64,000 nt of DNA from Cristatella mucedo. Taxonomy: Eukaryota; Bryozoa; Phylactolaemata; Cristatellidae. This document shows, piece after piece, positions 10,998 through 24,024 of the stretch (position 1 is the first letter of the stretch; every line of letters begins with the position of its first letter). A program made the translations under genes and the position numbers. The notes beneath the pieces are model-generated. The model had not been told where the DNA came from. It ran no database searches and saw only the letters and a program-made list of their open reading frames with translations. The stretch spans positions 145,001 to 209,000 of the forward strand of contig WPIO01000073.1 of assembly GCA_009760855.2 (NCBI GenBank), written 5' to 3'.

Positions 10998-11190
10998 GGA
11001 ATTAAGGATCAGCATTCCAAGAGAGATAATGCCATCGTAGGGATGAAGTCCTTGATCTTGTCAATCTTCTGGACAAAGAAGCTAGAGAAGCGATCTGCTA
11101 GATCACGGCAGAGATCATTAGGTAAGGAGGTAACCCGAGAGTTGTTGAGGAGATGGTTGATCATCGACGAATAGTATGTCTGAGGTCGAG
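10998..11190 (-). mobile_element. L2-A LINE linker fragment, inverted
   Basis: Minus-strand peptide SMINHLLNNSRVTSLPNDLC with DLADRFSSFFVQKIDKIKDF matches the linker between endonuclease and RT in the copy at 18.13 kb. It starts directly after the tail of the preceding plus-strand copy. Confidence 0.8.
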
Positions 11191-11194
11191 ATGA

Positions 11195-11660
11195 CAAGTG
11201 GCCTTCCGTTACAAATTCGGCAAAGTATCTCCTACGTCCGGACATTACTACAGAGTCGGCAACAGACACGGTGCTCGTAGGAAAAAGGCGGCGAAGCCCT
11301 GGCCCGTTGAATTGTAGCTCATGTATTTGTTTGATGCAGCACCAATGTCCGCAGGCAATGCCCGACAGTAGCGGTACGAGGCAGCAAGAAAGAACGCCCA
11401 CAACTTGAAATAAAAATCTATATCCAAAGCTGAAAGAAGTCTGTTTGATAGCGATGGAAGGTTGCAGTCGTTTAAAATCAGCGTTTTCATACAGCAGCAT
11501 CTCTCGTACGTGCGCCCAGAGCGCTGCAGGACTGCCGACCAGGGCATCAGTGCAGCTCTCACCTGGCTTTGAGCTTCTACCGACCAGCACACTGTATCGG
11601 TACAGCTCTCACCTGGCTCAGAGCTCAGAGCTCAAATCATGCCTCGCTAAAAAAACCTAA
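11195..11660. repeat. Unclassified dispersed repeat, copy 1
   Basis: Shows patchy similarity to 18710-19060: GCAGCAAGAAAGAACGCCC against GCAGCGAGGAAGAGCGCCC, AAGTCTGTTTGATAGCGATG against AAGTCTATTTGGCAGCAGCG, and a shared GAGCTCAAAT. Both copies directly abut an L2-A breakpoint. An internal 18-bp direct repeat (CAGCTCTCACCTGGCT block) occurs near 11553 and 11605. Class unknown. Confidence 0.4.
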
Positions 11661-13800
11661 GGCATACGCAGCTCAACTATTCATAGAATGACTTCTGTTT
11701 TTAAATCCGAAAATCAAAGGTTACCAAACAATCGGCTCCTAGCCGTTGTAATTCAGGAACCGCGAATAATATCTCTGCTGCCACAATCTAGCTGAAGTGA
11801 GACATGAAAGTTTCACTTCTTAGACTGGGAGATTAAATTAGAGATAAGAGAACAGTAGCAAGGAGGCTCTCTTGGCAGGTGGATTTTGAGGTAGAGCAAA
11901 GAGCGGACAGACAACATCAGACTTTAGGGAGGAGGACGGAGCGTGACGGACTCTCTAATTTCGTTCAAATTGCTATACAAGAGGCAAAAGGTAAAACGAT
12001 CGGCTAGAGCACCGCAAGGATTGCTATTTAAGCTGCCATTTGATGTGGTTCAGAAGATAATTGAGGGCTGGAGTAATTTTTTCGGGATTGCTATTCTATG
12101 ACTCTACAGCGTTCTAACGGAGATTAGAGATGAAGGTTGCCATTGTGGATTGGTATGCCTTACAATAATCCTCGTTTGGTAGTCAATGAACTGCCAGTCC
12201 TAATTTTTGAATCCATTTTCAAGGCTAAGATTGGTATTATTAGCTCAAATATCAGCTGCAGTCAACAGCAGGCTACCCAGACGAGGGCCTAAAGTAAGTT
12301 AGGTCCGAGGAGCAACCTTGTCCAGGCTTTTTTGAACATCAGCAGCCGTCGCTATGTACTCTTCGGCTAGCGGGTATGAAGAAGATTAGAAGGAGGATTG
12401 AGCGGAAATGACAAAGAAAACATTTTTTGCAAACACCACTAATATCACAGTTAATAAGGTTTATATTCACTAAAGAGAATCTAAAGACGAAATTTCAAGA
12501 GGAATTTAGACGGCTTAACTTTGGCGAAGAAGGTTTGATATTTGCCTTGTTGACTCACAGTAACATAATCTTTGCTAGTTCAGCTCGGCTGTACCATCTA
12601 CCAGCTGGGAGCATTATTCGGTGCGTGTCATGCACTTAATGGAACAAAGCGACATGTCAATGATGCTCCAAATATTCAGGTGAGGTCATCGAGACTAGGC
12701 TTCACCTAACGAAGTTCGTATTTCCACGATCTACAGAATTGCGATTCTTGCTGTCAGCTTATTCTTTACTAGTAGTTGGCCGCTGTGACTAAGTGTCCTT
12801 TGGCCTTTGGCTTCGAAGTAACAGGAAGGGAGTCAGCATTTGACTAGCATCCAAACATTTGACTAGCATCTAGGCTCATCAGACACATTAACAGTGGGCG
12901 TGGAGCCTCTTAATGCAATTATTATGGATTCGACATTTCCCGAGCTGCCCAACTTTCTGCTTTGCTATTAGCCTTAGCAATCCATTTGTGCAATTTAGGC
13001 GACAGTTATACCTCTGAGACGTGTACTCAAGTATTCAAAGACAAAATGTCAATCTTGGACGCCAAGAAGTGCTCAAGTGACCAGGGAGTGTCTCTTTTCC
13101 GGGCTCAGATCGATACCCCTATACTATGCACCGGCTACCCACACTTGTAGTTTTCAGCAGAGAGGCTAATTATTTGCGAACAACTAAATGGAAATGTCGC
13201 ACCAGCGGCATCGTTCTGAAACTTTTTTGGCCTACCCTCCTTGAAAACAGCATTCGAAACGTGGACTGCTTACTCACAACTGGTCACTCGTTCTTGGTAG
13301 CTTAGTTATTACTACTAATTGGTATTCCTAATTGGAATTGGCCTGATGGTCAGGTTGCTGGAGAGTGGAGATTATTGAAATAAAACCGGGTAGGATTTTG
13401 AAACGAACTGAACAAACAAAGGGGAGAACGGATGAGATCGAAGCGAACCCATCCTTCCACGATTCCACGCCTCTATAAGACCATGTTTCCATGCACCCAT
13501 GCATTTAAGAAGCCACGTCTCCTCTTCCATGCATCCATGCATTCGAGAATCCGTAGATCAATGACATGCCTAACTGTCGGAGAGCTATAATAAGATTTTC
13601 AGTAGGCCGAACAACAGGAAAGCCATAGACCGAGAAAGCCGTTAACCTCTAAAAAGCCAGATAGCCAATATGCGGAAGAGCGAGATAGAGGTGGCGTGGG
13701 CACCCGTACGGACAGACAAACTGAACAGGCAAAGTCGGAGTTAAAGGGAAACTAACAAGAGGAGAAATACAAGTAACGAGCGAAAGAAAAGCAAAAATGA
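11661..13800. other. No feature recognised
   Basis: AT-richer sequence with short ORFs only. Small direct repeats are visible (CATTTGACTAGCATC twice near 12840; CCATGCATCCATGCATT-like words near 13485 and 13530), but no gene or known repeat. Confidence 0.5.
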
Positions 13801-13833
13801 AAATGCCTCAATGGAGATGAATGGATTGGTTAG

Positions 13834-13926
13834 ATGGACTGACTGACGGACGGACGGGTGCATCCACGGATGGACAGATGGATGGACAGACGGATGGACG
13901 GATGGACGGACGGACGGACGGACGGA
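13834..13926. repeat. (GGAC/GGAT)n tetranucleotide repeat
   Basis: About 90 bp of imperfect GGAC and GGAT units. Confidence 0.93.
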
Positions 13927-13961
13927 TGAATGGTTGTATATATAGATCTATAGATGGGTAG

Positions 13962-13977
13962 CTAGATAGATATATAG

Positions 13978-14019
<42 letters not shown>

Positions 14020-14098
14020 GGGGGAACGAGAGCGAGAGATTGAGAGAAAATGAGGGAGAGAGAGAAAGAGAAAGAGAAAGAGAGAGAGAAAGAGAGAA
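13962..14098. repeat. (GATA)n followed by (GA)n compound microsatellite
   Basis: About 35 bp GATA repeat running into an impure GA tract with GAAA interruptions. Confidence 0.93.
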
Positions 14099-14963
14099 CA
14101 ACAGAGTGGCATTAGAGAAGAGTGGAAGTCACGAAAAGAGGCGGAACACAAAGCGCCTGACAGAACACATACTTTCGTATGCGTCAATAGGTGTCCCAGC
14201 ATCACTCAGTCTTTCATCGCAGTTGCACATGCCACTCAGCGCATGCATGCTAGATGACGGTTTGGGAAGCTTGTTAACGATCACTTGCTGGATGACGCTA
14301 TCCATTGAATTAGTCGGTTCCCAGAGGACAGGCATGACGGGCTAATCAGTCTGCCCAGAGGCTCTTATAGCTAATAGCTTCGCTCGCAAGCTTCAGAAGA
14401 GCTACTTCAACATCGGCTCGGGACACAATAGCTCCACGTTAGTAGCACAGAGATGGTTTTGCGGTTCAATTAGTTTTACGGTTCTGAATGTCGGCGTGCA
14501 CTGTGGCGTGCGGATGAACTACGACTCCCTTCGGCTGCGGGTCGGCCTCTTTCGATCCTGCATCCGAACTAGTGCGTGTTTCCTCGCTCAACGCAAGGTA
14601 CCGCTCACCGTGCACCAAGATGTACCACTAGAGGCTGTAATCGGTCTCCGCTCTGCAGGCGCTCGGTAGCCGCAGCCGTTTTTAAGGCCGCAGCCACTAT
14701 ATGAAAAAACTCTCTCGCTACGCATTCTTGCAGTGGCCGCCTGCTGCCAGCCGCGGCTGTTTGCAGCTACACAAGTCGCGGTGCCCTAACGTTCAGGCAA
14801 CCGTTGCTCTGCTCGATTAGCGAGCAGGCGCGGCTGCTGTAGAGCACCGTCAGCACTCTCCTTGCTGCCTGCAACAGGCTTACCGAATGACACTCAAATG
14901 GACTATAATATTCCGCCAAGGTTGAAGCAATCCTGAAGTCCTTCGCGATCGGAGAGGTAAACT
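14099..14963. other. No feature recognised
   Basis: Mixed composition, short ORFs, no known family seen. Confidence 0.5.
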
Positions 14964-14980
14964 CAGAGAGCGAGAGCGAG

Positions 14981-15035
<55 letters not shown>

Positions 15036-15058
15036 AAGAGAGAGAAAGAGTGAGAGAG
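14964..15058. repeat. (GA)n microsatellite
   Basis: About 90 bp; starts with GAGAGC hexamers and becomes pure GA. Confidence 0.96.
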
Positions 15059-16383
15059 ACGATTAATCAAAACGTCCCGGCTAGCTTTCCCACAAATGAC
15101 GCTCAACCTAGTTCCCTCGGCCCAGTCCTGCAGGCACGGAGCGGGGGGGGGGGCGGCGGCTGTCATTAGGGGGATGGAAGGGACGGGTCTTAAGCTCCTC
15201 CATCAGTCACGCCCTAGGTGACCCGCTATCGAGCCGCCGGCGCATGGCTGGTAACGCCCTTTTGACCCCTAACTGACCCGAACCCCTCCTTCTAGTGGCT
15301 ACGGGACTGAGGCGAGGAGACCTCGACAGCCTCGGGGCTTTTCCGGTGCAGCTCACGAGGCTTTTGGGCTGCGCGTCTTCGGCGCACGGCTTCGAAAGCT
15401 GTCGTCTTTCCAGAGGGACCTGGTCTTTGACTGGTACTTATATAACGCCAACACGGCTGCCGGCGCGGCGGGCATTTAGCATTCGTGTTACGGGTAGGCT
15501 AGCGGAGAGAGTTTTTACTTTCTTTTCCCTAGGGGGGATTGCAACTTTTGGAACGGCTAAAGAATAACTCTTTGAAGACGGGTTCACAGAACCGGCCGGC
15601 CGCCCGGGCGGCGGCCCGGTTCTGAGCTCCGCTCTAGGCCATCCATATCGGGCTCACACCGATTCCATTTCTGTCAGGTGTTTATACATGTTGGGCGGTG
15701 TGCCTTCACCGCGCATCATCGGGTTCTCAGGAATTTGAATGCTTGAACAATTGTTTAGAGCGTCCACGGCGAACAAGTTCACGAGGCAGCGTTTCCGGCT
15801 CGCGGCAGCTTCACCTCGCGGCTGTACTCCAGGGGGCCTACCGATTCTTCCATGGATGGGCCTCGATTGAGAATTCCTGGCGCCGTAGGCGCGACCCGCC
15901 GGCTCTCCAAAGTAAAGGCACCATTTTCTGTAAGCTTTTAAGGCCTAGAACTCACTCTCGACTGAGTTACGGACAGGCGCGTCGAAAATTACAAGAGGCT
16001 AAAACCCACTTTTTTTTACAGCATCCCCTAGCTATGTGTGAATTGTCATTCATGTGCAAATGCGCGCTGATAATGTTTTGCATCACTAACCGACGGGCAT
16101 TATTCTTTTCAGCGCCTGGGAAGAGATTTGGTTCCATAAAGTGGCTAAACCAAAGGTCTTATTATTACTATTAACTTTAAGTTAATGTTCAGTTGAAATT
16201 AAATGTGATGCATGTATCTTATCCATTCAACTAACAACCCCTAGAAAGGTCACGACAAAGGCCGCCCGCAAGCAAAAGTAAGCGCAGTACGTCGTGTAAA
16301 CAATCCAAAGCGTCCAAGGACATTGAAACAAATTATCAAGATTTTAAGTAAAGTAAAGGTCAGCTTACTCAACATCCTCAGGT
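15059..16383. other. Unassigned GC-richer stretch with a strong palindrome
   Basis: Contains a G run near 15142, a 38-nt near-palindrome at 15587-15624, and several open frames (15295-15567 and 15698-16174) without family similarity. May be an unclassified mobile element or a lost promoter; I cannot decide. Confidence 0.4.
15587..15624. repeat. GC-rich near-perfect palindrome
   Basis: Two abutting 19-nt arms, CAGAACCGGCCGGCCGCCC and its near reverse complement, with 17 of 19 pairs and no loop. Would form a stable cruciform or hairpin. Confidence 0.85.
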
Positions 16384-16532
16384 TATATGTGCCTGTAGCT
16401 GCGAAAGAACCTGAATGGCTATCGCTCCCGTTTGTTCCTGACAATAAGGCTTTGCCTCTTGCTGCTGGATTCAAACCCACGACGAGTTCGTGAAGTACGA
16501 GCGCGCGCTACACTTAGGCTGAATCCCAGAGG
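16384..16532 (-). mobile_element. SINE2, tRNA-derived SINE copy
   Basis: On the minus strand: a head ending CTCGTACTTCACGAACTCGT, then a B-box-like GGGTTTGAATCC, then the family 3' body with GCGATAGCCATTCAGGTTCT. The same order of blocks occurs at 23.3 kb and 53.4 kb. Confidence 0.75.
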
Positions 16533-16929
16533 CTTTGAGGGTCAGCCCGAATTACGGTCAGGATAGTGATCTTCAAACATAGAGCGCTCTAACGTGCGTT
16601 TGTGTTCGTTGCAGAATTCTTCCAAAAACTGAAGTTCTTGCGAACATCGTATACGGAAAAGATGCAGCTAAGACCTGTTTAAAGTTATTCAAATTGTTAT
16701 TAGACCGCAGCGCCTAAGAAATTACGTGCCTGTGGATATCTAAATACTTGTCGTTTCGGGCTGCTGGGTCTCTCACGCCGGCGGCTAGTAACCTGCATGT
16801 TAGTTATGATCGTCAGCAACTGTTATCGCTTCGTCATCGTAGATAAAATGCATTCCTAGATATTAATGTTGCTGCTAAGATTCATGAACTATGCATTAAC
16901 AAAACAAAAGCACCCAGTAGCGGCCGCGG

Positions 16930-18707
16930 TGGCCGAAACCATCAGGTCAGACACCGCTCGTTGAGCGGGAACTGCGAGTTGAGTAGCCGCTCGTTTGGTA
17001 TTCCTAGCATTGTCTCAAACCACTCAGCACGCTCCCCCACATGCGTCACTGTAAATCCCTCTAACTTAGTGGTCATCAGGCCAGTTGTAACTACGTCGGC
17101 CAGACTTAACGCTTGCCTTTGGAATCCTCGCTCAATGTGCAAAAACCTCTGGCAATAAGCGACCTTATTTCTGAAAATGGTATCGACCTGCTCGCCCTAA
17201 CTGAAACTTGGCAAAGATTTATCAACAGTCCGATAATTAAAGAAGCTACGCCATCTGGTTTCTCGTTCTTTCACACCCCTAGATCAATAAAAACTGGAGG
17301 TGGAGTTGCTGTTATCGTGCGCTCAAATTTCAACTTCAAGCCATTTGCAGTACCCTCGAAGCAATCTTTTGAATTAATTTTCTTGGTCTCACCCGAAAAC
17401 AAGCTACCGATAGTGGCAGTAGTCTATCGCCCACCAGGTACCAAATCCTCCTTTATCTCAGAGTTCTCCGATCTCATTTCGATTCTGTGTGCAAGAAATC
17501 GATCCTTCCTCGTTATGGGTGATTTCAACGTTCACTTTGATAACTTATCTGACGCTTTCAGCGCCGAATTTCGTGCATTGACTGACTCATTGTCTCTTGT
17601 GGCTCATGTGCATGGCCCTACTCACATCAAGGGTCACACTCTTGACCAGATTTTCTCACACAACTGCACTTTGTCATCACCAATTAGTACCAAATCATGC
17701 TTATCTGACCACATACAGATCTCATTCAATCTACAGTGTGTGCCCACCTCTTCCTCTAAAATAACCTGTGAATCGAGAAACCTCAAGACCCTTGACATCG
17801 ATGCTGTCCGTGCGAGAATATCTGCTTCACCTCTGCTGCTTATTCGTCCCTCCGATCTGTCATCATTGGTAGATAGCTATAACACGACACTAGCTGACAC
17901 GCTCGACGAAGTTGCACCTCTGACAAAGTGCACTGTGCGCCCCCCGCCCAGACGGTCTATGGTTTACCACGGACATCAAACTAGCCAGGTTTACTAAGTG
18001 AAAGCTTAAAAAAGCATACAAAGGATCTGAACTGGCTGTTCCTCGACAGGCATATGCAGACTACTGTAGGTCGTACCAATCGATCCTAGCAAGGCCAAGT
18101 CTAGCTTCTATAGAAACATTGTTGAATCACAGATGCACAATCCAAAAATGCTGATGTCGACGATCAACCATCTCCTCGACCGCTCCCGTATTAGCTCCTT
18201 ACCTGATGATCCTTGTGATGATCTAGCCGATCGCTTTTATCGATTCTTTGTGCAGAAGATAGACAAGATCAGGGAATCCATCCCTGCGATGATAACAACC
18301 CCACTAGAATGCTGTTATCCGATTCCTGGCTGTACCTCAATGTCTACATTTAAGCAGGTCACTATTAATCTAGTCCTGAAGTTCATATCCCAATCAAAGA
18401 AGACAACAAGTCCTCTGGTCCCTATTCCCACTGTCCTGCTCCTACGTTGCATTGATCTGCTGCTGCCATCCATAGGTAACATCATTAATATGTCATTAGC
18501 CTCAGGTCATGTCCCAGCACCTTTCAAAAAAGCTGTAGTCAGGCCACTTCTCAAGATAGCTACACTAGACCAAGAGAACTTAAGCAACTACCGCCCAGTC
18601 TCCCTTCTACCATTCCTATCAAAGACACTGGAACGGGTCGTGGTGGACCAGCTGAACTCATATATCGAAACTTCAAACCTTGTTAGTTAGTTCAAATCTT
18701 GCTAGTA
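16930..18707 (+). mobile_element. L2-A LINE, endonuclease and RT N-terminus; 3' part missing
   Basis: Best 5' copy of L2-A. After a GC-rich 5' stretch, the endonuclease starts at about 17086 (LNACLWNPRSMCKNL), shifts frame near 17145, then runs open to 17997 with LLALTETW, FLVMGDFNVHFD and CLSDHIQISF, the APE-type catalytic blocks. A frameshift and stop near 17998 separate it from a second open stretch, 18133-18690, with the linker (LADRFYRFFVQKIDKI) and the RT start (LSNYRPVSLLPFLSKTLERV). It ends at about 18707 where unrelated sequence begins, so the rest of RT and the tail are gone. Confidence 0.88.
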
Positions 18708-19060
18708 AGTAGTCAGGCCTCCATGTTTAACACAACTCCTCAGCAAACAGACAGCTCGTTGGGGCTCTAATCTCAGCTGTCGGAAGATGAATGCAGTTGA
18801 CACCTGAACCTTGCATTACGGCAAGCGAATTGCCAATGCAGCACTATTGCACGCACACATGCTGACGGTAGAGGGTAATGGCAGCGAGGAAGAGCGCCCC
18901 CTACCTTAGCGTAACAAGTCCACATCCACAATGCAGAAAAGTCTATTTGGCAGCAGCGAAGGGGTCAAAGCGTCAGGCGGTCAAAGCGTCCATGAAATAC
19001 ACCGACGGCCCCGCGGCCTAGAGCTCAAATAAGCTCCGATGCCTAAGCCAACTCCTCTGG
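18708..19060. repeat. Unclassified dispersed repeat, copy 2
   Basis: Similar in patches to 11195-11660 and, like it, directly abuts an L2-A breakpoint. Contains a local GGTCAAAGCGTC duplication near 18965. Class unknown. Confidence 0.4.
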
Positions 19061-22000
19061 GAGCACGGCTGAGTGCCTATTGTATGGCGTCTAGTGAGCA
19101 TCGGTCATAACTGGCTGATCTAGTAGCTCGCCGCCGCTTCAGCATATCTCCTGCCTAGATTGAGATCAGATTAAAACACAGGCCTGCCGTTCGTTGTCCG
19201 TTCATTGTTTTTGTCGAACTAATCGCCGGCCTTTGTTTGTAACGGTTTTTTGGTATTTAGTACTCGCTCCGTACTCTCGCTACTCTCGAAACTCCGTCTC
19301 CGTACTCTCGCTCTCATCTCGCTCCCGTTGTTCATGAGCAAAATTGTTTGCCCTTTTACCGTCATCCTTTTAAACGTTGGAATTTCTTGGTGAAAATGTA
19401 CAAATATTGGTCGTTAGAGCAATATCAGTTGTTAGTAGTCTTAAAGGGCGTCCATTGTTGACGGCCGTCTATGCGTGCTTGCTGAAGTCAATCGTTGGTA
19501 ATATGCTAGAGCATACTCGCTTACTGATTACGGATCGCTTGCTTGAATTACTGATGGCTTTCTTGAAATACTGCGGGCGGGTAGGGAGGATTTACTTCGT
19601 CGTCGTGGTCTCACTTTTTATGGTGGCGCTTTTGATGCTCTCTCAGTGTTTGGCTAAATTTATTCCATAGAATTATGACACTAACTCATCTGAGAAGTTA
19701 TCGCAGTAATTAAAAAAAGGTCTATAAAGGTCATGGTTGGGAGCAAATGGGAGATAGGAAAGCTTCGTCGAAGTTTTAAAGCTTCGAGGAGTGTGGCAAC
19801 AATTCTAGATTTCGACAATAAAAAGTTCTAGAAGGTCATGTAAGCTTCCCAAGAAGTCAAATGTTTACGTTGACTTGCCGGAGATATTGCTAGCCTGTCA
19901 TATTTCTTAGCAGTCAAACTGCTAGTTCCAAATATATCGATCTCTAAAAGTTCCTTCTACTGAGTGCTGCAAATAGAAAGAATAACTTCTAGAGGTAAGT
20001 AAGACTCTGTCCCAGAAACGCTCCCAATCGTATTCTAAGCGAATTTGCAAATAGCGCTGACTCTACAGTATCCACAGATCAACAAAGCCATCGCCCGTCG
20101 ACAAGGCGCAGCGCATTACGTCACTTACAGAGCAGATTCATCGTCCGCGGCAGAAGTGGGCACATGGAAAAATTGCCTCTCAAATATCAGGGGCTGCTCT
20201 AGGTATAGCCTGCACTAAAAAGGCAGCAAGCTAAATGCTAAATGCTATATGCCAGATTGTCACTGATGGCCATTATTCATGGTTCCTGAATTGCAATGGG
20301 TGGTAATTGTATATGCAACGTCTATGATCGAGGCCGCATAAAAGCCGACGCCATGAGGTAGGCAGTCACTTGTGCTTCCGGAGTTGGCGTTAGCATTTGA
20401 GCTGGTTTTGCACGTCGTGGCCGCTGTCGAACGCAAGTGCCCGTCCGTTGGTGTCAAATAGACCTGCGTGCCTTATAGATTCAGGCTTGATATATTAGGT
20501 TATGAGCGCTCATCGTAGCTGCCGTGTTTCTGCTACTGTCGGCACACCCACGCGCATTGGTGCTGCACGTGCAAGTCACAAGTCGCGATGCAAGTTTCGT
20601 GCGTCGCCAGTACTCGTCGCGTGTCGGCCGAGCCTAGCTCCGTTACGAGCGAGCGCAGCGTTTGGAGCCGACTTCCGTTCGGACGCCGAAGCCGCGAGCT
20701 ACGTTTGTAGCAGCTTTCTCGAGAGGCGGCAAGAAGCTAGATTGTGATCTCATAGGCTCGTTAGGCAATGTCGAGCAGCGGGCTGAGAAATGCCCACGGG
20801 AAGAGAGCGCCAGAGGGCCACGAGTTCGCGAGCTGGGAGTGCAACGGATAGCAGAGAGAAGAAGGCGTGCTTCCTGGTGGGACGGTTGGTCACTACGCCC
20901 TGCCACACGGCGGCGCTAGGCCGATCGGATCAAAGAGTGCTGCGAATAGAAGAGGAAGCGCCTTCCTATAGGGCTGCAGGCTAATTGCCTGCATCGAATG
21001 AATTGTACGCGCATAAATAAGTGCCTAGAGAGAGATTTAGTTGTCTCAGGCTGCTGTACACACGTCTAATCATTAATAACACATTCGTTATCGGTTTTAC
21101 TTGGCGCCTACACGAAAATTATTGCTCCTGCGCAGCATGGTTTTGTGCACTTGTAGGTTGGTTTTGTAAGCAACAGCGAGACAGCAGACTCCGCTAACTA
21201 GAGAGCTTCCTATGACTAAACCGGCTGGCATGCCCGATAAACCGTCTTAATCTTTTTTCGCTGCTGGACTCACTTGAACTGTGCAGCAAGCCCGCGTTTT
21301 CACATTAGAATACCAAGACATTGCCGTCGAACCACTTTGTGGCTGCGATTTATTCTATACGCATATTCAATAACCTTCAGGATATGTTTGTACTCTCACA
21401 CCGTATTCAACGTACAGTTTTATGCCGGAGCATCGTTTGACTAAGCAATGTCGCGTTTGTGGAGTTTCAATCTCGGTATTTCTTGGTATCAAAGCATGCG
21501 ATAGTTAAAAGGTTCAGTGGCTCAGTGCCTACATCGTCCATTACATTCCGTCCATTCTGTGGTAACTGTCGAAATGATGGGGCAATAGGCTACAGCTCAT
21601 AACCTAAAGCTGCCGAAAGCCACCCAGTATGCCACGGAATGCACTCCAGAGTAACGCCGACTAGTTCTCGTGGCTTGTGGACTTGCAGGCGGAGATTATT
21701 GATTGATTAACATTAATGGCGTGGCCTCAAGCGGCATTCATCCTACGAGAAATGCTTAACCTGCTGCCCAACGTAAAAATACGTTACTCCCGCCATGATT
21801 GCCATAATAGCTCGCACCTTGACCTTGCCGTAGACTGCCGTATGAATTTGTATGATCATGGCCAAGGGGAGGCGAGCTCCTAGTTCTGGCACCAGCCGAT
21901 CTAGCTGCCAACATGTACACCGCTGCAGCTGAGAATAAAGCACTTCATTTGCCGGCCTACGTTTGAGCTTCGTGAGCCAAGCCGCCCCCCATGGCAGCGT

Positions 22001-22900
22001 TGGCGGCTGACGTCTTCTCTGTAGTCCCATGTGAGCAACCCAAGAATCGCTATTGATTTTCCTAGTAACGCCTGTGCTTGGCGTTCGTAGATGCAAATCC
22101 CCGATCCACTGCTCGCTGGAGCCGCAGCTATGAAACATCGTTGATGCCACACGAGCTTACGAAAAGGTCACGTTGTTAGCTAAATCTTGAGCAGGAAGCT
22201 CAATGCCGCTCGCTCGATTTCGCCGATAGCTCACAATCGGTTCCGCTAAGGCCGCCAGCTCAAACGAATGAGCCGTCGCAGTGACTGCTGTCTATTTCTC
22301 TCGCGGTCTAGAAGCATTTGACATGGGATGCTGCTATCCATACGACATTGTCGATGTTCTTCTCATCTCAGGAACTCTGTAGATTGCATCTCAAAAATGG
22401 CAATATAGTCGATACGCTTGCAGGAAGTCAAGCGTCCTCTGCGCCCTGCGAAGACAATCTGAGGGAGCTTTGAGCTACCTGATGGACACCGCCTCCCCCT
22501 AGCTGAGCACTTTCAACGCAAGCAAAAGCTAACTGTTCACGCTCGGCGACCAAACGTGAGCCATCAAGGCAAAGCTACTTCCGAAGAATCTTCTGTTTTC
22601 CGTTCGTGGTTAGAGTGCATCCTCCTAAGCTTATCAGCTCGGATGAAAAATGCAATACTCAACGTCCGTCGCAACCGACTGAACTTGCTGAGTACACTAC
22701 ACGATCGACCCAGAGGTCAAAACTGAGGTCAAGTATGAGGCTTTTGGCAATAGTAGCATACAGCTTATCATTGAAATCAATGGCTTTCGAAACAGTCTCT
22801 TTGATTAATAGAGCTACCATGAAAGAGTCCCCGGATAATGTCCTTCGTGGCAATGCATTAAGCTGACCCTTCAGCTGGGATTTGCTAAATAAACTACAGA
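19061..22900. other. No gene recognised; one CpG-rich patch
   Basis: The stretch 20500-20900 is CpG-rich and has overlapping open frames of 80-90 codons, which could be a promoter or first exon but show no family similarity. A CTCGCTACTCTCG-type repetition occurs near 19270-19320. Nothing else recognised. Confidence 0.45.
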
Positions 22901-22927
22901 GCAGCTGTGCAAACATGGTGACATTTG

Positions 22928-22975
22928 TCTGACCAGACATCCGATCTGACCAGACATCTGATCTGACCAGACATC
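22928..22975. repeat. 17-bp tandem repeat, about 2.8 units
   Basis: Unit TCTGACCAGACATCTGA repeated three times with one or two changes. Confidence 0.9.
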
Positions 22976-23318
22976 ATGGTCTGTGCTGAAATATGTGCAA
23001 ACATAGTAAATCGTCCTCTTCAATCGGTCTGTAAATGCTAACCTTATCCAATAGTTTTCTTCTTTTCAGTAATTTTTTCTATTCCTCTTTCTATTGACCA
23101 TTTCCTTTTCCACTCCAAATAAATCCTTCTCTGCAAAGTGACTTGCCGTTTCGAAGCACGACGTATTTTAGCATGCAGAGTTCTTCAGCATCATTAGCCA
23201 AGGTGGCACCCAAAGGCTATGCTGGGCAAGCAAAAAATGTCTTGCTAATATCAATGAGATAACTTACTTCCATATTTCTCTCTCTCTTCTTCTCGTTGCC
23301 TCTACTTTTCCGGTCACT

Positions 23319-23485
23319 CTGCTTACCTTACTAGCCCAGGAGGTAAGGGCTCTCGCTTCACGACCGAGACCGCATGTTTAAATCCTGAAATTGATCCTGA
23401 AATTGATCCTGAAATCCTTTATTGCCACCTGCAAGCAGTGGTGATAGCCAATATGGCTCTTCTACTGTTATGAAAATGAGGCTGT
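23319..23485 (+). mobile_element. SINE2, tRNA-derived SINE copy
   Basis: A-box-like TAGCCCAGGAGGTAAGGG, then CGCTTCACGACCGAGACC, a weak B box (GTTTAAATCC), then TTTATTGCC and GTGATAGCCAATATGGCTC. Carries a private 12-bp tandem triplication (CTGAAATTGATC) at about 23384-23415 after the B box. Confidence 0.75.
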
Positions 23486-24024
23486 CCAATCAGCTAAGAT
23501 TTATATCTTTCTTTCTAACAGCCGCTGTTTCCAACTTGGTCTGTCTATTTTTCATTACGTAAATGCGTTCCCACCTGACCCCTTTGCTTTCTCACCTTCA
23601 CCGGGAATTTTGCTTAGGAGAAGAAATCTTGACCCTGCTTAGGAGTCGCTAGAACAATTCGGAAGGTTTGACGACACACGGCTTTTTACGTCTGCCAGAT
23701 TTAATTGTAAGTATAAGAGTCAGTGGTTGCCTGTAGCGTTGCGGGCGAAGCGTCCCAATTTTAGCTCTGCTAGAGATAAGATAGAAATAATTAGTTTTTT
23801 GATTGGGAGGCAGGACATTTAAGGTACATTTTAGCAATAGCGACTGAGTTTAAAAAAGAATCAATGGTTATGGGCACTTGGCTAAAGATTTTTGCAGCTG
23901 ATTGAAAAGATAAAATTTCACTGTGTAAAATGCCTTTGTTAAATCTTTTAGTTTTACTTAATGGGTATTAACAAGCTATTTCTCAATTTCTTATGCCTCA
24001 GAAGCATTTAAAATGGGAATTACC
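23486..24024. other. No feature recognised
   Basis: AT-rich, short ORFs only. Confidence 0.5.
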
